Assembly: GCA_003224085.1 (NCBI GenBank)
Contig: QHYK01000050.1
Location: forward strand, 1-43,981
Length of the DNA stretch: 43,981 bases
Direction: 5' to 3'
DNA from: Acidobacteriota bacterium
GTDB lineage: Bacteria > Acidobacteriota > Terriglobia > Acidiferrales > UBA7541
Made by a program: the position numbers and the translations under genes. This document shows, one piece after another, positions 1 to 7,870 of the stretch; the first letter of the stretch is position 1; each line of letters begins with the position of its first letter. The notes under the pieces were generated by a model that saw only the letters and a list, made by a program, of their open reading frames with translations, was not told the DNA's origin and searched no databases.

Positions 1-1208
1 GCCATTATCCAAACCCGTCGCCAGACCACGAAGCCCAACTCGGGCTGGTCGTAGCCAATCTCTTTCGCGAGGAAGGCTGGAAAGTACTCAAGCAGCCTCG
101 CGAGCGCGGAGCGGCCCCCGATTTGATTGCTTCGCGCCCCGGCAAGAAGCTGGTAGTGGAAATCAAGCGGGCTTCCGAAGGCCGGAAAGATCGTGTGATT
201 CCGCTGCTGTCTCAGGCGGCTCTCGAAGCGTCCTACTATTCCCGAAGCCTCTCCGATCATCCACTCCCCGTAGCGATTGTGGGCGCAAATCGCATGCCAG
301 AGTCGGTTGCCGAGGAGGCGAAACGATTTCTGCAAGAACGGGTTCCCGAAGTGGCTGTGGGTCTCATGGACATGGAAGGGTTTCGGTCGTTCGCAGGCCA
401 TGGGCTCGAATCACTTAACTCTGCAAGACGATCGCAAAAGCAGATTTGTTCGCCCAAACTGCGTGCGGGAGCGCCACAGCTCTTTTCGGATTTGAACCAA
501 TGGATGCTCAAGGTTCTACTCGCGCCGCGAATTCCCGAGTCGTATTTATCCGCTCCGAGAGGTCAGTATCAAGGAGCGTCCCAGCTCGCGGCCGCGGCCG
601 GCGTTTCGGTTATGAGTGGGTTTCGTTTCATCGAAGAATTCTCGAAAGAAGGCTTTCTCGAGTCCGGGCAAGGTTCGCTTCGAGTGGTTCGATGGAGAGA
701 ACTGATGAACCGGTGGCGGGGTGCGAGTCAGCGCCGCCTCGTGGAAGTTCCGATGCAGTGGGTCCTTCACAAAGGGGAAAAGGCCCTCAGGAGCGCGCTG
801 CGTTCCTACCTGTCAAAGGAATCGAAACCCTCGCGATATTCAAACGAGCACCCTCCTTCGCCGAGACCGCGGATATGCCTTGCATTGTTTGAAGCAGCCG
901 AGGCCCTGGGCATCGGGTTCGTGCGCGGCGCGAAACCTTATATATATGTAGAGCGTTTGAACGGGGACGTTCTAAAAGACCTAGGTCTTTCGGAAAACGC
1001 GGAGGAACAAGACGCGGACATCTACGTGCGTCTTCCGGGCAACCGCGAAAGTGTATTCCGCGGAGTTGTGGAGAAGAGCGGCCTGCCGGTCAGCGATATT
1101 GTTCAGGTGTGGCTCGATGTCGGACAACACCCGGCGCGAGGCAAGGAGCAGGCGGACATCATCTGGCGAAAGATACTTGCCCCAACATTTGAGTCGCCTG
1201 AGCGATGA
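1..1208 (+). CDS. AbiEi-like regulator with PD-(D/E)xK nuclease-like N-terminus (5' partial)
   Basis: The frame is open from the first bases of the window, so the gene starts upstream and the TTG at 123 is not a real start. The N-terminal part reads like a PD-(D/E)xK fold: a helix with FREEGWKV, then PDLI near 117-128, a short turn, and VVEIK with E at 159 and K at 165. A helix-turn-helix follows (AAAAGVSVMSGFRFIEEF, about 590-640). The C-terminal half resembles regulator proteins of the AbiEi_2 type that accompany nucleotidyltransferase toxins. The stop overlaps the next start (ATGA at 1205-1208), so the two genes are coupled. As in type IV toxin-antitoxin pairs, it would act as regulator or antitoxin. 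The nuclease-like motif is seen; cleavage activity is not implied. Family assignment is from memory and moderate. Confidence 0.6.
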   Translation, partial: HYPNPSPDHEAQLGLVVANLFREEGWKVLKQPRERGAAPDLIASRPGKKLVVEIKRASEGRKDRVIPLLSQAALEASYYSRSLSDHPLPVAIVGANRMPESVAEEAKRFLQERVPEVAVGLMDMEGFRSFAGHGLESLNSARRSQKQICSPKLRAGAPQLFSDLNQWMLKVLLAPRIPESYLSAPRGQYQGASQLAAAAGVSVMSGFRFIEEFSKEGFLESGQGSLRVVRWRELMNRWRGASQRRLVEVPMQWVLHKGEKALRSALRSYLSKESKPSRYSNEHPPSPRPRICLALFEAAEALGIGFVRGAKPYIYVERLNGDVLKDLGLSENAEEQDADIYVRLPGNRESVFRGVVEKSGLPVSDIVQVWLDVGQHPARGKEQADIIWRKILAPTFESPER

Positions 1209-1678
1209 ACGAACGAGATCGAGAACTCGAGGCATTTTCGAAATTTATCGGTGCGCTTGAGCCGTGGCTGGGTGAGGTCGTGCTTATCGGTGGGTGGGCC
1301 CACCGGCTGTACCGGCATCATCCTCTCGCCCGAAGACTCGCCTATCTTCCGCTAATCACGCTCGACGGAGACGTCGCCGTGCCTCCGAAACTCAAGGCGC
1401 GGGATAAAGACCGCGCCAAGGACCTCCTCTATATTCACGACACGATCGAGGTGTTTTCCGAGAGCCTGGAAGAATTGCGGAATATCTTCCAAACGGATGT
1501 CGCTCCGAAACTCCATCCACGAAGAAGAGCGGAACTCGAAGGCGCTGCCGACAAACTGTTCGGAAAAGTGGATGACACGATTCGCGAGGCCTCCCGGATG
1601 GCCGCCGGACGAAAGTTGAGCCCAGAAAGGCTGGCGGAGAGCTCTCGGGCCGGACTGGGAGAAATCTTCTGTTCCTAG
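1205..1678 (+). CDS. AbiEii/GSU2403-like nucleotidyltransferase, internally deleted
   Basis: This protein of 157 residues overlaps the upstream gene by ATGA. The N-terminus has the nucleotidyltransferase signature: a GGWAHRLYRHH motif at residues ~28-38, then a strand with TLDGDVAVP carrying the D-x-D metal ligands. After VPPKLKA the protein jumps to RDKDRAKDLLYIHDTIEVF, a stretch that in full-length relatives follows roughly 100 residues later. The C-terminal helical part (AADKLFGKVDDTIREASR) looks complete. I infer an in-frame deletion that removed the rest of the catalytic domain. Full-length proteins transfer nucleotides to tRNA or other targets in type IV toxin-antitoxin systems; this form is probably inactive. 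It could instead be a natural short form, which I think is less likely. Confidence 0.55.
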   Translation: MNERDRELEAFSKFIGALEPWLGEVVLIGGWAHRLYRHHPLARRLAYLPLITLDGDVAVPPKLKARDKDRAKDLLYIHDTIEVFSESLEELRNIFQTDVAPKLHPRRRAELEGAADKLFGKVDDTIREASRMAAGRKLSPERLAESSRAGLGEIFCS

Positions 1679-1685
1679 AACACGC

Positions 1686-1897
1686 ATGACAGCGAAACAA
1701 GAGACGCAAAGCTTGAGGAAATCTCCGAGCCACGAGCGACCGGAGAGCCCTTTCAATCGAGGGCAGTGGGATAAGAACGAGTCAGACGCCGTGCATATGA
1801 AATGTATCTCGAACGTGGCAGAGAGCCGGGAGGCGAGCTAGACGATTGGCTGCGGGCCGAACGCGAATCGAATAAAACACTTTCTTTGAGCATGTAG
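1686..1897 (+). pseudogene. DUF2934 protein, frameshifted
   Basis: From 1787 one frame encodes RRAYEMYLERGREPGGELDD and then WLRAERE, the complete DUF2934 motif, ending at TAG 1895-1897. That frame has a stop at 1772-1774 and no usable start. The basic, charged N-terminus typical of these small acidobacterial proteins lies in another frame, starting with ATG 1686. A single frameshift between about 1770 and 1787 would join them. The function of DUF2934 is unknown. The stop codon sits at the edge of the repeat that begins at 1892, which suggests the repeat junction formed at the end of this gene. Confidence 0.6.
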
Positions 1898-2098
1898 CGG
1901 TGCCGGGGTGGCGGGTGTGTCACGGGTACTGACAACGGCCGCTGTCCGCGTCAAAATCGCGGTCACCGTGCGTTACGAGTAGCTCGAACTCACCCCTCCA
2001 AGCCTGGCAGTTGCCTGCTCAGGTCTTTTCCTCATGAATTTTGGGGTCTTCTCCTCTTGACAACCAGTAGAAGAAGCGTATGTTCTTCTTGGTGGTCA
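1892..2098 (+). repeat. Duplicated upstream region, copy 1 (matches 8740-8922)
   Basis: About 190 bp match the region upstream of padR at 8740-8922. Shared blocks include ACGGGTACTGACAACGG, AACTCACCCCTCCAAGCC, TGGCAGTTGCCTGCTCAGG and TTGACAACCAGTAGAAGA. This copy has a ~20 bp insertion around 2031-2052 that copy 2 lacks. It carries a complete promoter/dyad but no padR gene follows it. It ends about 115 bp before the ATPase gene. Confidence 0.85.
2057..2090 (+). promoter_or_regulatory. Sigma-70-like promoter with overlapping dyad, copy 1
   Basis: TTGACA (2057-2062) and TATGTT (2079-2084) are separated by 16 bp. A perfect 6-bp dyad with an 8-bp centre, AAGAAGCGTATGTTCTTCTT (2071-2090), overlaps the spacer and -10 element, as expected of a repressor operator. 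The padR copy at 8881-8914 has the same layout. It could drive the ATPase gene at 2215 through a ~125 nt leader; this is inference. Confidence 0.5.
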
Positions 2099-2203
2099 TT
2101 CACGACAATTCCGAGAGCCAAGCTGCCTCAACGCTACCTATCGATGCAATCTTTCTCACAACGCACTGCAAATGCATTTGCGTTTAGTGCTACTATGTGT
2201 AAA

Positions 2204-2209
2204 TATAAT
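2204..2209 (+). promoter_or_regulatory. Consensus -10 element just before the ATPase start
   Basis: A perfect TATAAT lies at 2204-2209, with the ATG of the ATPase at 2215. Transcription from it would begin at or next to the start codon, giving a leaderless mRNA. No Shine-Dalgarno sequence is visible before 2215, which fits. No good -35 hexamer is seen at the usual spacing, so this remains tentative. Confidence 0.35.
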
Positions 2210-2214
2210 TTCGC

Positions 2215-3354
2215 ATGGTACACAGGCGATTCTGGCTGAAACTGCTCGAAAGCGCATGGAAGGAGCGATCCGTTGTCTGGGTCGCTGGCGTGCGGCGGGT
2301 TGGAAAAACCTACCTTTGTCAGGATCTCCCCGAAGTTGAGTATTTCGACTGTGAACTCCCTCGCGTTCGCCGCATGATGCTTGACCCTGAGATCTTTCTC
2401 GACGGTCTGCGTGGCAAGCGCATCGTGCTCGATGAAATCCACAGGCTGCAGAACCCGTCAGAATTACTCAAAATAGCAGCCGACCATCATTCGCACACAC
2501 ACATTGTGGCGACCGGTTCTTCGACTCTGGGCGCTTCGAAAAAATTCAGAGACACGCTGGCGGGGCGGAAGAGGGACCTGTGGCTGGCCCCGATGTGTCT
2601 TCTCGACATGGACGACGCGAACCAGACGGACCTTAAACACCGTTTTCTGCGGGGCGGGCTTCCTCCCTTCTTTCTGCCGGAGAGACACGCGGAACGCGAT
2701 TTTCAGGAATGGATGGACGCTTATTGGGCTAAGGATATCCAGGAACTCTTTCGTCTGGAGCGGCGAGATTCGTTCCAGCGATTCACCGAGCTTGCCATGG
2801 CACAAAGCGGCGGCGTTTTTGACGCAACTCGATTTGCCCGCCCTTGCGAAGTGAGCCGGCCAACCATTACAAACTACCTCCGCGTTCTTGAGGCAACGTT
2901 TGTCGTCCATGTCGTGCGGCCATTCAGCACTCGCCGGCCCACGGAGATAGTCGCCGCGCCTAAAGTCTATGGCTTCGATACCGGTTTCATTTGTTACTAC
3001 CGTGGCTGGCAGGACTTGCGCGATGATGACCTCGGGACGCTATGGGAGCATTTCGTACTGAATGAAATTATGGCTCGCTCGCAGAACCGGGAAGTGTTCT
3101 ATTGGCGAGACAAGCGCGGGCACGAGGTGGATTTTGTCATCGCGACCCATCGAAAGAGACCAGTAGCCATTGAGTGCAAATGGTCTGCGAACAATTTCGA
3201 TCCCACAAATCTCGTTGCGTTCCGGTACCAACATCCGGAAGGCGACAACCTCGTCCTCGCTCACGATGTGGAGCGTGCTTTCACCCGCAGCTATGGAGAC
3301 CTAAGAGTGCGCTTTGATGGCATTCGGTCTTTCGCTGATTCGATTTCTCTGTAG
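2215..3354 (+). CDS. AAA_14 / DUF4143 ATPase
   Basis: This is a 379-residue ATPase of the widespread AAA_14-DUF4143 family. Walker A is GVRRVGKT (residues 25-32) and Walker B is IVLDEIH (D73, E74). The sensor-like strand HIVATGSS follows. The C-terminal DUF4143 part contains GHEVDFVI (D306) and AIECK (E320, K322), the nuclease-like core seen in this family. Length is usual for the family and the gene looks intact. These proteins are common in accessory regions and their role is not established. The ATG at 2215 has no Shine-Dalgarno site but lies immediately after a consensus -10, so a leaderless transcript is possible. Confidence 0.85.
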   Translation: MVHRRFWLKLLESAWKERSVVWVAGVRRVGKTYLCQDLPEVEYFDCELPRVRRMMLDPEIFLDGLRGKRIVLDEIHRLQNPSELLKIAADHHSHTHIVATGSSTLGASKKFRDTLAGRKRDLWLAPMCLLDMDDANQTDLKHRFLRGGLPPFFLPERHAERDFQEWMDAYWAKDIQELFRLERRDSFQRFTELAMAQSGGVFDATRFARPCEVSRPTITNYLRVLEATFVVHVVRPFSTRRPTEIVAAPKVYGFDTGFICYYRGWQDLRDDDLGTLWEHFVLNEIMARSQNREVFYWRDKRGHEVDFVIATHRKRPVAIECKWSANNFDPTNLVAFRYQHPEGDNLVLAHDVERAFTRSYGDLRVRFDGIRSFADSISL

Positions 3355-3694
3355 GCCCAGTGAAGCGCCATTGCTCAGTGCAGGTCCCAAGAAGGCAGTG
3401 AAATGCTGGATCGAGCTCTGCGCAAGCTTCCTCCTCGTTTTCCGCCGGTCGTGTGGGCGTGGGGAGGTGACATTGAAGCTCGCCCGTTTTGAAAAAGCCA
3501 CCCCCCCAGCAACAGTCTGTTTTGCTACTACTTCCTGTCGATTTGATCTCTTTCGGACCCCGTGTGGTCAAAAATCTCAAACGTATTGAAAAGGCTTGGT
3601 TTCCGGTCTCATAATTTCCTCACACAGCTGCTTTCTGAAACCTCAAGAGCATGTACAATCCGGGTTCGACGATCAAGTTTACGGAGGCTCTGGA
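3355..3694. other. Gene-free stretch before the transposase fragment
   Basis: No convincing coding frame was found. A weak promoter-like pair, TTGAAA and CATAAT about 18 bp apart, lies near 3588-3617. I could not identify terminal inverted repeats for the transposase that follows. Confidence 0.4.
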
Positions 3695-4054
3695 ATGATT
3701 TGGGCTCGCATGCTTGCTTACATCACCGGAACCGTAGACCAGGAACTACTACTGAGGAACGAATATCTGGCCGCAGAGAACCGCATCCTGAGAGCCCAAA
3801 TCAAAGGCAGGTTGTTGTTATCCGATGCCGAAAAAGCTACGTTGGCTGAGATCGCCCACCGGCTCAAACGGAAGGCCTTGGAAGAATTGGCGGCTGTCGC
3901 GAAACCGGATACGCTGCTGGCCTGGTACCGAAAGCTCATCGCCAACAAGTTTGACGGATCGAAGTTTCGCAAATCCTCGGGTCGTCCCCGAGTTGACGAG
4001 GAAACCGAGCGGTTGGTGGTGCGGATGGCCAAGGAAAATCCCGGGTGGCTGTGA
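3695..4054 (+). pseudogene. Integrase-core transposase, N-terminal fragment
   Basis: The start at 3695 has a GGAGG Shine-Dalgarno site at 3683-3687. The 119 residues match the N-terminus of DDE/integrase-core transposases common in Acidobacteriota: MIWARMLAYITGTVDQELLL, LRAQIKGRLLLSDAEKATL, a helix-turn-helix (KRKALEELAAVAKPDTLLAW), then YRKLIANKFDGSK and GRPRVDEETERLVVRMAKEN. In full copies the next residues lead into the catalytic domain; here the frame hits a stop right after GWL. The DDE domain was not found downstream in any frame, so this is a decayed insertion sequence, not a simple frameshift. Confidence 0.75.
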
Positions 4055-4344
4055 CCTGTAAAGCTGTTGGATTGATTGTCTGTACAAGGAGGATTGATCA
4101 GACCGTGCGTCCCATGGGGAGATTCGAGGCGGTGGTCCTGTTTGGGATATTGAGTCTGGTGGCACAGTTTGTGTACTGGTCGCGGATTGTCACCGGCCTC
4201 AATCAAGGGCACGCCTGAAACCCTGAAACCATGACGGTGACCTTTGACTTCAGCCCTACGCACGACTTTTTTGACCAAAAGCGAAACCACCATAGATGCG
4301 CCAGCATCCGGGTGGTATCATGCGCTATTGAGCAGAGGTGCTAT
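4055..4344. other. Unassigned stretch after the transposase fragment
   Basis: No conserved protein was recognised in any frame. It probably contains insertion-sequence remains and the upstream region of the DUF433 gene. Confidence 0.35.
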
Positions 4345-4659
4345 ATGGCGCGGGAATACGTCGAAGAGACAAATGGCGGGTATGCGATAGCTGGCTCGCG
4401 GGTGTCGCTTGAATCGATCGTCATTCCGTTCCTCGACGGAGCGTCCCCGGAAACCCTTGTGGACGAGTTTCCAACTCTATCGTTAGAACAGGTGTACGGA
4501 GCCATTACGTTCTATCTCGCGTATCGCGCCGAAGTCGACGCATATCTAAAGGAAACTGAAGGACTCTGGGAGGAAGCTCGCAAGAGTCAACCGCCCATTC
4601 CCGCTGCTTTGCGAGAACGGTTGGAACGTGCACGCCGTGAGCTTACCTCACACGCTTGA
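4345..4659 (+). CDS. DUF433-domain antitoxin
   Basis: This 104-residue protein starts at ATG 4345, with AGAGGTG just upstream. It has the DUF433 signature: YAIAGSRVSLESIVIPFLDG, then GASPETLVDEFPTLSLEQVY and GAITFYLAYRAEVDAYL. DUF433 proteins are winged-helix antitoxins paired with DUF5615 PIN-like toxins. The next gene is that partner, and its TTG start overlaps this stop (TTGA at 4656-4659). The C-terminal helix (RERLERARREL) probably binds the toxin. The gene looks intact. Confidence 0.85.
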   Translation: MAREYVEETNGGYAIAGSRVSLESIVIPFLDGASPETLVDEFPTLSLEQVYGAITFYLAYRAEVDAYLKETEGLWEEARKSQPPIPAALRERLERARRELTSHA

Positions 4660-5007
4660 AAATCAAATTCCTGGCGGACGAAAATCTGCGACGAGCGATC
4701 GTGCTGGGAGTACGACGCCGCGAACCCAGTATGAGTTTCCTGCAGGCTTTCGAAGCGGGAGCGGCTGGGAAAGATGAATCTCACAGTCCTTAAAATCGCT
4801 GCCGCGAAGGGATGCATCTTGGTATCGCATGACGTCAGGACGATGCCACGATATTTCCATGAATTCATTCATCGGCAGGCCAGCCCAGGTCTGATCCTAG
4901 TTCCACAGAAGTTGGCGCTGAGCGCCGCAATCGAAGAACTCCTGTTGTTGTGGATGGCCTCCGAGAGCAACGAATGGGTCAATCAGATTTGTTATCTGCC
5001 GGTTTGA
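4656..5007 (+). pseudogene. DUF5615 PIN-like toxin, frameshifted
   Basis: The first part starts at TTG 4656 and reads LKIKFLADENLRRAIVLGVR, then REPSMSFLQAFEAG, before stopping at 4791-4793. The second part, in the next frame, reads LTVLKIAAAKGCILVSHDVR and continues through ASPGLILVPQKL to CYLPV at 5007. Together they match a full DUF5615 toxin: the ADEN acidic motif and the SHD motif belong to the PIN-like active site. One extra base near 4757-4762 would explain the shift. The toxin is therefore probably dead while its antitoxin is intact. A sequencing indel is the alternative. Confidence 0.8.
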
Positions 5008-5532
5008 GGCTCTGTCTTCACCGACCGGGGGCACAGAGAGAGTTTTAGCCCTTCCGGCTATTGCCGGGATGGCTCAGAATTTCCGGAATGAAAAGGGTCA
5101 GAATTTTTGGAACCGACAAGCGGCAAGGCCGCGCCTAGAACGGCGCAGTTTCGGCAAGAGGTGTGGTTCATCCAAAATAGGCCAGCAAATATTTGATACG
5201 GTCTCAAATTCTACATCCAACTCGTGCCCGCACGCGCTGTTAGGGGCGTGTGAAGCCATCGCACCAATGAAAAACGGGGTCAAATACGATTTCAGTGCCT
5301 GTCGCGTACTCGGAAACTTGAAATCAATATGGACGTGTAGTGCGTTAATCGGGCAAGTGGCAACCGGCCTGCCATAATTCATCCGGGGACCGCTCCGCTT
5401 TAGTGTGTGTGTGAAGTTGCACGCTGCGGAGTTTTAGATACGGGCTGCCGAGTGAATGGCAGCCACAACCTCTTCTAAATCAGTGCATTTTCGATTGGGG
5501 CTGTGAGTGCCATTGTTCGGCAGGAGGTTCAG
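5008..5532. other. Gene-free stretch with short repeats
   Basis: No convincing gene was found. There is a small hairpin, CCGGC-TATT-GCCGG (5054-5067), and an imperfect direct repeat (GGCTCAGAATTTCCGGAA near 5070, GGGTCAGAATTTTTGGAA near 5096). A 17-nt segment at 5303-5319 recurs with one mismatch at 7959-7975, just after the large hairpins. This looks like decayed mobile-element sequence. Confidence 0.35.
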
Positions 5533-5577
5533 ATGCGAAAAACAAACAGGGCAATTGTGTTGGCAATCCCACTATGA
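5533..5577 (+). CDS. Possible 14-codon leader ORF or broken signal peptide
   Basis: A perfect AGGAGG (5522-5527) lies five bases before ATG 5533, which opens MRKTNRAIVLAIPL and then TGA. The stop overlaps the ATG at 5574 (ATGA). The peptide looks like the start of a signal sequence, and the same frame after the TGA continues CAVLCISRPSVAA, as if a signal peptide had been interrupted by a nonsense codon. Either a coupled leader peptide or a decayed secreted protein is possible. Confidence 0.35.
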   Translation: MRKTNRAIVLAIPL

Positions 5578-6068
5578 TGTGCGGTGCTCTGTATTTCACG
5601 CCCATCGGTCGCCGCGACTCATGTACACCAAGTGAGTTCGCAAGATTCGAGAACGACGAGCAGAAAGGTAGCAAAGGCGGTCGTATACACAAAAACAAAA
5701 AATACGGCTTCAAATTTGTACTCCTCGAGACTCGGAAAGGATATTCAATAATTGTTGGTACGTGGTCGGGAATCGCGTACCAAGGTGAAAATCATGAAAG
5801 AATAGAAAGCGGACCCATGATTACAATTAGGCACCCACTTTGGACCAAATCCGACCCTCGTCAAGACATTCCGATAATGATACTTACCCGGGCTCAAGCG
5901 GAAATAGCGAACGACCTATCCGTCAGCGCGGCCCCGTTCGGTCCTCAAGAGTTCAGTCGAAACGCAAAATTTGTTTTCGCCCTGCCACCACGATTCGACT
6001 ACGGCGACTCGACCGGAACTGAAGAGGTTCGAGAAATCCTTCGGAACCATCCTCTTCATCCATTTTGA
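5574..6068 (+). CDS. Hypothetical protein
   Basis: This 164-residue frame was not recognised. The stretch KYGFKFVLLETRKGYSIIVG looks like amphipathic beta strands, and the C-terminus is polar. Codons between 5660 and 5830 are richer in A and T than in neighbouring genes, which suggests foreign origin. There is no Shine-Dalgarno site at 5574 itself; the strong one at 5522 serves the overlapping short frame. If the gene once had a signal peptide, it now needs a frameshift near 5690 to join it. Confidence 0.4.
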   Translation: MMCGALYFTPIGRRDSCTPSEFARFENDEQKGSKGGRIHKNKKYGFKFVLLETRKGYSIIVGTWSGIAYQGENHERIESGPMITIRHPLWTKSDPRQDIPIMILTRAQAEIANDLSVSAAPFGPQEFSRNAKFVFALPPRFDYGDSTGTEEVREILRNHPLHPF

Positions 6069-6324
6069 TCCCCGACGGCTTTTGGAGTTTGCGGTTCATA
6101 GCTCCTGATTAATTACCGGACATTGAGGTCGGCAGGAGCGTATTGAAGATCGCAGGTTAGAAGATTCCATTCCCAAGAAGGCTGCGCTCAGCGGCCCAGT
6201 CAACCTCTCTGTTGTAATTTGCATCTCTGCTGTCCGACACCGCATGTGTTGGGGGAACTGTCCTCGCCTTTGCGGTGTCCAAGAAAGTGAGCTAGTAACC
6301 TTACGATGTTGTGGGAGGTGACCC

Positions 6325-7728
6325 ATGTGTCGCCGCACTCGTGTAGTCCTGTTCTCTCTTCTCTTCGCCACGATGAATGCCTCTGCGCAGGACTCCGCGC
6401 CTCCTCCCCGTCCATCCACCGCAAAGGAAAAGGAACAAGCACTCGCCGCGCTGACAGAGGCTCGCCGTGCCGTGTTTCCCATACGGCGCAAGAATGAGGG
6501 CCGCAAACTCCTCGCACGCATCGCTCCATTGCTGGCTGCCGCGGGAGATACGGCCGGAGCACAGGAGGTCCTCACGCTGCTGCCAGCGAACCTACGCGAC
6601 GCAATTCAGCCGGAGATCGTTGCCGCACAGCTTCGCAGCGGGGAGTTCGCGGCCGCGCTGGAAACTGCGGCCGAGATATCGACGGACAATCCACAGGCAG
6701 CGGCTTATCTGCTGATCGTCCAAGCCCAGGCAAAGTCAGAAGACTTCGAGGCGGCGATGCGAACGGCGACGCTCATTGCAGGCGGGCGAGTCGAGTCTGT
6801 CCAAGCTTTGGTGGAAGTGGCCAAGGAACAAAACCATGCAAGAAAGCGTGCTGAGGCGACGCAACTCTTGCGGCGTGCCGCAGCGGCCGCGGCGAGCCTG
6901 ATCAACTCGAACGACGGAACGCCCGATTGCGCGTTGGGCGAGCTGGCCCAGATTGCAAAGGAGCAGGAAAGCATCGGCGAATCGGCCGACGCCGTGAAGA
7001 CTTTGCGATTGGCGGAAGCTGGCGTGCCGGAAGCGGACCAGGGTTGCAGGTTCGAGACGACTCGCTATATGCAAGACGAGGACGAGGGACGGCCGGGGGT
7101 TCTGCAAAACGAAATCGCAGAATTTCGCGAAAGGCTGGTTCCTTCCATCGGGTTAGCGGGGAACGAGGAACAAAACGAGGAAGATTCGTCAAACACGGAA
7201 GGAAGTGTGCCGGATTCCACGTCAGCGACCCCACTCATGCAATTGCAGCAACTCGGCCAAAACCAGCAACCTACGCTCACACGGGAGCAAGCTCTGGCAG
7301 CGCTCGATTTGTTGCGCAGGGTCAAGCCGCTTTACCAACGGGCCCAGGCGGCGATGGGAACAACACAACTGATGTTGGCGAGTGGCAAAACCGGCGAAGC
7401 GGAAGAGGCCATCCATATCGGAATGGAGGTGGCGGACACGGTCCAGGACGAGAACCTGCGCGGGATGTTGCTGGCCTCGAAGGCGCACACTCGCGCGGCC
7501 GCCAAGGACTGGGAAGGCGCTCGCGCCTCCGTGGAAGAAATCTCCAATGCGCAGCAACGCACGGCTGCGCTTGTGGACATCGCCTTCTGTGCAGTTGAGG
7601 AAGGACACGCACAACTGGCGCTTTCCTGGGCGACCGCAGAGGTTTCGCCGGTCTCTGAAGCGCGCGTTCTCGTGTCTATCGCCGAGGCACTGCTGCATCA
7701 GCCACAACAAACTTTCTTCATTCGGTGA
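6325..7728 (+). CDS. Secreted alpha-helical repeat protein (TPR-like), hypothetical
   Basis: This 467-residue protein has a near-perfect Shine-Dalgarno site, GGAGGTGA, just before the ATG. Residues 1-21 form a signal peptide (RRTRVVLFSLLFATMNASAQ). The rest is alanine-rich helical repeats of ~35 residues, for example AGDTAGAQEVLTLLP, SGEFAAALETAAEIS and SEDFEAAMRTATLIA, resembling TPR/HEAT-like solenoids. An acidic, low-complexity linker (NEEQNEEDSSNTEG) separates two solenoid halves around residues 275-300. It is probably a periplasmic or exported scaffold; no enzymatic motif is visible. The large hairpin downstream may act as its terminator. Confidence 0.7.
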   Translation: MCRRTRVVLFSLLFATMNASAQDSAPPPRPSTAKEKEQALAALTEARRAVFPIRRKNEGRKLLARIAPLLAAAGDTAGAQEVLTLLPANLRDAIQPEIVAAQLRSGEFAAALETAAEISTDNPQAAAYLLIVQAQAKSEDFEAAMRTATLIAGGRVESVQALVEVAKEQNHARKRAEATQLLRRAAAAAASLINSNDGTPDCALGELAQIAKEQESIGESADAVKTLRLAEAGVPEADQGCRFETTRYMQDEDEGRPGVLQNEIAEFRERLVPSIGLAGNEEQNEEDSSNTEGSVPDSTSATPLMQLQQLGQNQQPTLTREQALAALDLLRRVKPLYQRAQAAMGTTQLMLASGKTGEAEEAIHIGMEVADTVQDENLRGMLLASKAHTRAAAKDWEGARASVEEISNAQQRTAALVDIAFCAVEEGHAQLALSWATAEVSPVSEARVLVSIAEALLHQPQQTFFIR

Positions 7729-7788
7729 GCTTCACTTCTGAACAGCGGCACGGAGGGGCAGCGAGCAATGGCTAACTCTGATAAGTTA

Positions 7789-7866
7789 AAAATTACCGGC
7801 CAAATGTGTTTGCACCTTGATTCGCGCGTAAGCGCACTAGAATCAAACAGTTTGGCCGGTAATTTT
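7789..7866. repeat. Long nested inverted repeat 1
   Basis: The outer arms AAAATTACCGGCCAAA (7789-7804) and TTTGGCCGGTAATTTT (7851-7866) are perfectly complementary over 16 bp. Inside is a second stem, TTGATTC (7817-7823) with GAATCAA (7840-7846), capped by GCGC-GTAA-GCGC. The structure would fold as a cruciform or a strong RNA hairpin. It lies 60 bp after the solenoid gene and ends in a T run, so it may also terminate transcription. Confidence 0.85.
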
Positions 7867-7870
7867 CGAC

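Noticed and set aside
5303-5319. 17-nt segment repeated at 7959-7975 as a possible element end or attachment site
   Set aside because: Flanks show no further similarity and no target duplication, so it may be a chance or very old match.
6927-7598. 223-codon plus-strand frame inside the solenoid gene
   Set aside because: Glycine- and arginine-rich composition and complete overlap with the well-supported 6325-7728 gene.
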